The notes under the pieces were generated by a model. The model worked only from the letters and a program-made list of their open reading frames with translations, was not told the origin of the DNA and did not search any database. A program made the translations under genes and the position numbers. DNA of 64,000 bases, from the NCBI GenBank assembly GCA_026027325.1, contig JAMSLZ010000006.1:1612001-1676000 (forward strand). Reading direction: 5' to 3'. The DNA comes from Actinomucor elegans (taxonomy: Eukaryota > Mucoromycota > Mucoromycetes > Mucorales > Mucoraceae). How positions within the stretch are numbered: position 1 is the stretch's first letter; each line of letters begins with the position of its first letter. This document shows positions 58,946-64,000 of this stretch, piece by piece.

Positions 58946-60395
58946 ATGGCTACAACTCCAGACACTTCCTCTTCTACTAGTAATCGGTACAGATGTATCA
59001 TTGCCGATCAAAGATCTACTGATAGTCAAGAGTCTAATAAGAGGTCTGTGTCTGAAGTAGGGCCAGATCGATCAGACCCATCAGGTGAAGTCTCTATAAG
59101 TACTGGGTCATCTGAAAGCTATTACTTGATATTAGATCCTCAATACAATAACGAGGACCCTATATCAACACCTCCTCCTATAGCTAGTCCACCTTCTGAT
59201 GCGAGCTACGATGATTCCTTTATAGAGATGGTAAAGCAAACAGTGCAAAGAGCGCGTATGAACTATGCTAAATCAAATCCCAATGAGAATGATGACGATG
59301 ATACAGATTCCATTTTCAATTATCTCAACTCGGAAGCTTCTATCGTTTTATCTTCACAAGATACAAATCAGCCAAACAACAATGATAATGACGTTGATGA
59401 CGAAGCGCGCGTTGAACAACCTAGAAGGGCTATAGATCTACAGTACAATGAAACTATTCCGCAGCCTTATCATACATCTTCACAGAAATCACTTGATACT
59501 CAAACGTCTTTGCCAGAATTTGTAGTCATTAAAAAGAACCCAAGTACAGTCAATCAAGTAGAGTATGTTACGAATAAAAAGCCAGAAAGAGAAGAAAACG
59601 AGAAAGAAGCTAGAGCTGCTGCTGATGCGCGTTTGTACTTTGAACAAGAGCGTGATCTGTTCAAAGAAGCTATAAAGGAGTTGACAGGATGGCAGCAAGA
59701 GGAAGAAGAATCTAGATCATCTAAAGATTATTCATCTTGGCTTTGCTTTGATAATGAAAACGAAGTAGCCCAATTCAAGGTACATGGTGCTGCATATATT
59801 GAATTTATCGTGTTTATTCATTCATTATATAAAGGATATTGTCTACAACAAGAATAGTGAAAATCGAGTAGTGACTACAGAACAAGGCCATGTCTCTATT
59901 ATCAATAGTACATGCGATGCTGTTAGTCCCATATCAGCAAATGAAGATCCTGTTAGCCTGTCATCTTTACCTCAACGTCCTTGTTCTCTCTCGCCGCAGC
60001 ACCGCTATTCTCCTCCAACGCATCAAAGTTGCTCATTACGTCAAAAGCAATCATTAGCAGTATCATCTTTTCGAGATCAACCAAACCAAAAACAATCAAT
60101 TTATGAGAGTGATTCTTTATCATTGGGAAGCTTTAGGGACAAAATTGTAATGCAAAGTACGCCAGTTCAGCAACGCCAGCCTGCCCCAAGGCCAAATACT
60201 ACTGCTGCTAATATTATGCGACCCATTGTACAAAGAAAGAATACATCCGAAAAGAAGGAGAGCGATGGGGATTTATTATTTGTACTAGATCAAGAAGCTG
60301 AAGAGAGAAGGGCTGCTCTGTTTAATCACACAAAAGAGCCACAAATCAAAGCAGATAGTCCACCACGCCAGCCTTTCTTCAATCTGCGTAGATAA
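58946..60395 (+). CDS. Large disordered protein of unknown function
   Basis: Exons 58946-59779 and 59835-60395, phase 0, 464 aa. No domain recognised. It is rich in Ser, Asp, Asn, Gln and Pro, with an acidic Asn/Asp block (NNNDNDVDDEARVEQP) and one likely helix near residues 210-250 (EENEKEARAAADARLYFEQERDLFKEAIKELTGWQQ). A Pro/Gln-rich second half ends KADSPPRQPFFNLRR. No signal peptide or membrane span. The splice joins EVAQFK to DIVYNKNSENRV and removes a frame that would stop after a short hydrophobic extension. Conserved pieces seem to be the helix and the C-terminus, but this is only a guess. Confidence 0.7.
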
Positions 60396-60872
60396 GACGA
60401 TAATGAAATGTGTTGTCTTTTTGGTATCGTATATACGTATACAGCAAATCTATCATCTATGACAATGAAAAGAAATGCAGAGTTCATATATCAATGACAA
60501 ATAAAAAATAAAATAAAAAAAAAGTGTATATATGCAGTTTAAGATTGGCCTGTGTCCTCTCTCTATCAATAGACCTGTAAGTTTGTATCTAGATATGATT
60601 GTAATTTTGTCATAAAGGAGAATCCAGTATTAGATTCTTATAGGAGTAATAGAAAAGCTCCTACTGCCACGCAAGGCATTGTAATAGATAGCTATAACGA
60701 TCTGACAGCAATATTAGTTATGCCTTGAGATACAGAATGGATAGATATATAGAATAGCATTAAACAATCAATCATCGGGGTTATTTAGTCAATCTAAACT
60801 CGAGCATATAAATATCGTATATAAAAAAAAGCACTAAAAAGTTAGTCTTTTTTTTTTCTTTCTTTATTCAAT
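60396..60872. other. Short intergenic region
   Basis: 477 bp. Contains TATAAATA at 60807-60814 and a second TATATAAA-like box just after it, both suited to the gene starting at 60873. Nothing else seen. Confidence 0.55.
60807..60814 (+). promoter_or_regulatory. TATA box of the 90-aa gene
   Basis: TATAAATA, about 60 bp upstream of the ATG at 60873, with a pyrimidine-rich leader (TCTTTTTTTTTTCTTTC) between. Confidence 0.5.
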
Positions 60873-61201
60873 ATGATGCTTCACAAGTTGACATTACCAT
60901 CTACTTATTTCAATAAGAAAAGAAAGATATCCACCAGCTTTGTAGCCAATGTTGGGCCCATTTTACAGCGTATCAAACGAACATTAAGCAATGACAGTAT
61001 GGAGACACATGATTATTTAACCGAATACCAGGAGAAAACTACAATACAAGAACAGGGTAGATATAGTATCCCAATAGTACAAACGAACTCTTTTTAATGA
61101 AATGAACTATAGATCAAGAAACTCGATTATTATGCAATGAAAAAGCATTCACACGTCCGCAATACCGCTTTCAAGCTCGAGAAAATTGGTGGTCCACCTA
61201 A
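60873..61201 (+). CDS. Small protein, 90 aa, unknown family
   Basis: Exons 60873-61056 and 61113-61201 join in phase (CAG G / AT CAA) to give 90 aa. The N-terminus is basic (MMLHKLTLPSTYFNKKRKIS). The middle has VANVGPILQRIKRTLSND, and the C-terminus is aromatic and charged (AFTRPQYRFQARENWWST). The KKRK cluster could be a nuclear signal. The TATA box, correct phase and good splice sites support a real gene. No function can be given. It ends 116 bp from the convergent NIPA gene. Confidence 0.6.
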
Positions 61202-61317
61202 ACAATCAACCATTCGTTTTTGTACATAGTTTCTGTATATATATATATATATAACGTTTATTTACAATAAAATAAAAAAAAAAGAAAAAGAAAATGAAAA
61301 GATCAGGTATATTCGTT

Positions 61318-62624
61318 TTAAATGGAGGTGAGTAATCCTGTATGTTCATCAGGCATTGTAGAGTGTGTAGACTTCTTTCTATAGATCAACTTCATACGCG
61401 TCCACCATCTTGTAGGCTTTTTATAATGATGGTATCCGTCGTCCAGCGAAGAAACGGTAGAGGTTGTTTTGAGAAAAGGTTGAGAATAATCAGAAGCAAT
61501 TGAGATATCATCGCGTGATAGAGATGGTTGTAACGAGATGACAAGGACACCCAGCACCAATATCACAATACCAAACAGGACAGCCATGACTTGATACCAA
61601 TACAATGCGTCCCATTGGTTAAAATAGACCAAACCATTGAATAAGCAGGATACATTAAAAGAGCAAAAGTTTAAAGGTACTAGAATCATGGTATCGCATA
61701 ATTGAACACCACGGTTTAGATAATAGAGCTGTTTCGATTGTGTTAGTTTTTTAAACTGATGAATAACACCAATCATGATCAACATGTTACCTGTATAACA
61801 GCAGTAAAGATCAATGCAAACACAATCATCCAGGTGAGAGGGTAGATGAACTGATTATCATGATGAAACACTGTCAGTAGCAGTAATTCCAACCCACTCT
61901 TGGCAAATAGCATGGCTTGACTACTGATGTTAGCACCCAGTACACCGTAACTAGAACACAGCTTGTAAGGTACAAAATACTTTTTCTGTGCAATACCATA
62001 CTTTACCTTATACCCAAATACATCTTTAAATCCGGATGTGCCCATTCGTTCGGTCTTATTTTCATCAAATATTCAATGACATGCGTTGAAAATAAGCCAA
62101 TACAGGTGAATGCCTCGACCAATGAAAAATAGATGATAAACGAAGGTCTTTTGTACAATGCAATCAAGTCTTTTAGAGTATGATTAGGCTCTGGAACTGT
62201 ACCAAATCCAGCCACTAATCCAGCTCCTACTACAATTAAACCAGTACCTATAAAAGTCCGTATCAGTTCATAAAAGCCCTCTTCTTCTTTTTTTTTTTTT
62301 TTTGCTTTAATTACCAAATATTGTTCTTTTTGTAAAAGGATCTCCGAGAATCCATTTAGCAAAGATGGCATTGAACACGAGACCAATGGCACCGACTGGA
62401 GCCAAAATGACGATGGGTAAATAACCAATGGTGCAAGTCGAACCAACCAAGTTGGATATAGTATATATTAGGAAACCGGAAACCCATAAAGGTCTTTTGT
62501 AAAGAGGTATTGTACTATTCGCGTCCACCAAAAGATGAGACTTTCTTTGTAAAGATATGCCTAAAGCTTGTGTCATACTTGCTATTAGAGCAATGATAAG
62601 TGGGCTCCATATTTCTGGTTTCAT
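61318..62624 (-). CDS. NIPA-type magnesium transporter
   Basis: Exons 62624-62315, 62247-62007, 61950-61791, 61728-61318; 373 aa. Family features: the first helix plus LGISLQRKSH, then GFLIYTISNLVGSTCTIGYLPIVILAPVGAIGLVFNAIFAKWILGDPFTK split as in NIPA, TIFGTGLIVVGAGLVAGFG after intron 1, SYGVLGANISSQAMLFAKSG after intron 2, and the last helices (VMAVLFGIVILVLGVLVIS). About nine membrane spans, with a cytosolic Ser-rich tail. NIPA proteins belong to the drug/metabolite transporter superfamily and transport Mg2+ at the plasma membrane or endosomes. Intron 1 carries a run of about 15 A on the coding strand. Intact. Confidence 0.88.
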
Positions 62625-62901
62625 TTGAACTAAAAGAAAGAAAGAAAGAGAAAAAAAAGAATAGGAGACTTAATACGTTTGTTTCTTATAAATGAATCAG
62701 CAGCAACTTGACTTACCTATTATAGTAATGCAATGATTGCGGTTTATATGTACTAGTTAATAAATGTTTATTGTATTATATATATTAAGACAGCCAGGTA
62801 GCGAGGAAAAAAAAGTGGATATTCAGCCTCGTTATCACAAGTAAAAGAGGCTTAAAAAGTTGCTGCTATTTGCTTACACCAATCAAATTGCTAGTTACAC
62901 A
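62625..62901. other. Short intergenic region
   Basis: 277 bp between two minus-strand genes: the promoter of the NIPA gene and the 3' end of the Gln-rich gene. Nothing specific seen. Confidence 0.5.
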
Positions 62902-63052
62902 CTATGCTTGATGCCAATAAGGTTGTCTTTGTAGTGGTGCTGCTGGTTGAAATACAGGTTGCTGTGGTAAATGATTACTAGTAGTATTATTGCTATTGTA
63001 TGCGAAATAGGGTTGAGGTTGATAATGGTGGTGGTGATACATCATTTCAGAT

Positions 63053-63084
<32 letters not shown>

Positions 63085-63166
63085 TTGTTGTTGTTGGTGC
63101 TGCTGGTGTTGGTGCTGTTGTTGCTGGTGCTGTTGTTGCTGTTGCTGTTGTTGATGTTGTTGTTGC

Positions 63167-63198
<32 letters not shown>

Positions 63199-63226
63199 GT
63201 GCTGCTGTTGCTGGTGGTGCTGGTGC

Positions 63227-63266
<40 letters not shown>

Positions 63267-64000
63267 GCTGTTGTTGTTGTTGATTATAATATAATTGCTC
63301 TTCATAGGAATGATGATGGTGATGATGATATTCATAGCTGTTTGATTTGTTAATATACATTGGTGCCACTGTACTAACTGGTGGCGGTGGGGGAGCAGCA
63401 GCAACTGCTGCAGTTGTAGTAGTAATAGGTGGGTTATACATGGCTTTATTTACATAGGTTTGGTATCCAACTGGTTGGTAGTTGTGTTGGGGCTGATTAT
63501 TATAATAAGAATAGTAATAAGGACTATTCGTATTATGATTGAAGGGCTGTGGGTGGTGAATAATGGCTGATTCCATCATAGGAACAGGTGCAGGCGGTGC
63601 AGCTGCTTCTCTAACATTGATCGAAGGTGAATGATACAGGTTGGGGTCATAGTAATTCTAATAGCTGGTCAGTATTCTATCATCATTCATCATTTGTACT
63701 TACCATTCTCTGTTCTGGATTATATACTGCATATTCAGCTGTAGTTGTAGGCGCTATAATACCATGATGATATGCAGACATGGTATTAGGAACAAAGGTT
63801 GAGTAGCTAGTAGGTGTGTAGGATTCTTGTAAAATTGGTTGGACGGGTGGAGGTACCACTTGAGGCTGAACAGTAGGTGCTTGAACTACTACTTGTGGTT
63901 GAACAGGCTCTTTAACTGTTTGTTGAATCACAGGCTCTTTAGGTGCCACTACTTCTTTAATAACAGGTTCTTCCTTTTGTTGAATGACAGTTTCTTTTAC
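62902..64000 (-). CDS. Gln-rich low-complexity protein (5' partial)
   Basis: Only the last 350 residues are present; the gene begins beyond base 64000. Exons >64000-63704 and 63657-62902, joined in phase (EQRM / NYYDPNLYHS). The first part has repeated EPV(I/Q)QQTVKEPVQPQ-like units and Pro/Gln-rich sequence, then Tyr/Asn-rich patches (PYYYSYYNNQPQHNYQP), a His6 stretch, and a long poly-Gln region broken by single His residues (about 63055-63290). The end is Tyr/Pro/Gln-rich (FQPAAPLQRQPYWHQA). Prion-like, Q/N-rich composition of this kind occurs in fungal transcription and RNA-binding regulators, but no folded domain is visible here. Confidence 0.75.
63055..63290 (-). repeat. CAG/CAA trinucleotide tract encoding poly-Gln with His breaks
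   Basis: Mixed CAG and CAA codons with scattered CAC/CAT. The CAA/CAG mixture and the His breaks suggest an old, partly stabilised repeat. Confidence 0.95.

Noticed and set aside
62971..63404. Poly-Leu, poly-Val/Ala and poly-Asn frames over the CAG/CAA tract
   Set aside because: Other frames of the Gln repeat. The Gln frame joins in phase to the upstream exon and continues to the window edge.
1..64000. tRNA, rRNA, snRNA or riboswitch genes
   Set aside because: I looked for T-loop/anticodon-stem patterns and conserved rRNA/snRNA blocks in the gaps and found none convincing by eye; a tRNAscan/Infernal run would settle this.

Overview
The window looks like nuclear DNA of an early-diverging filamentous fungus, most likely Mucoromycota (Mucorales-like). 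The genome is AT-rich, genes carry many short GT-AG introns (mostly 45-75 nt, often with a TACTAAC/CTAAC-type branch site), every recognisable protein is eukaryotic, and gene-bearing DNA alternates with 1-3.5 kb AT-rich gaps. I rebuilt exon structures by joining reading frames across splice sites with consistent phase. I could run no search, so family names rest on recognised motifs.

Layout. 1-2341: the 3' half of a Nup155/Nup170 nucleoporin gene. 2342-4442: a gap holding a 302-bp apparently perfect inverted repeat. 4443-10109 (-): complete RPB1, with a very regular CTD of 24 consecutive YSPTSPS heptads. 12579-16703 (+): ELP1/IKI3, divergent from RPB1. 18342-19176 (-): a secreted protein ending in 58 consecutive Asp. 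19324-19756 (-): a 90-aa membrane protein. 20210-20842 (+): a JTB-like membrane protein with a probable GC-AG intron. 21007-22667 (-): a membrane alpha/beta hydrolase. 25129-26305 (-): a Pex26-like tail-anchored peroxin. 26910-31918 (+): a 15-exon Sip3/Lam-type protein (BAR, PH, GRAM, VASt, TM). 32287-33559 (+): an IphP-type protein phosphatase. 36168-36710 (+): an acidic protein of unknown function. 36904-39574 (-): a fusion of a HutD-like domain with an AstE/aspartoacylase-like zinc deacylase domain. 43019-45415 (+): a Set9/Suv4-20-type H4K20 methyltransferase. 47834-48755 (-): a secreted 3D-domain protein. 49822-51986 (-): a UFD1-domain zinc-finger protein. 53391-54219 (+): a stand-alone response regulator. 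57746-58825 (+): mitochondrial ribosomal protein uL2m. 58946-60395 (+): a disordered protein of unknown function. 60873-61201 (+): a 90-aa protein. 61318-62624 (-): a NIPA-type Mg transporter. 62902-64000 (-): a Gln-rich protein running off the right edge.

The genes are mostly housekeeping: nuclear pore, transcription and tRNA modification, lipid transport and peroxisome, chromatin, mitochondrial translation. They do not form one pathway. The less ordinary content lies in the gaps (a long inverted repeat, a degenerate repeat family with a period of about 175 bp, a lox-like palindrome) and in a few unusual proteins (HutD-deacylase fusion, poly-Asp secreted protein, fungal JTB-like protein). 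No tRNA, rRNA, CRISPR array or intact transposon was recognised.
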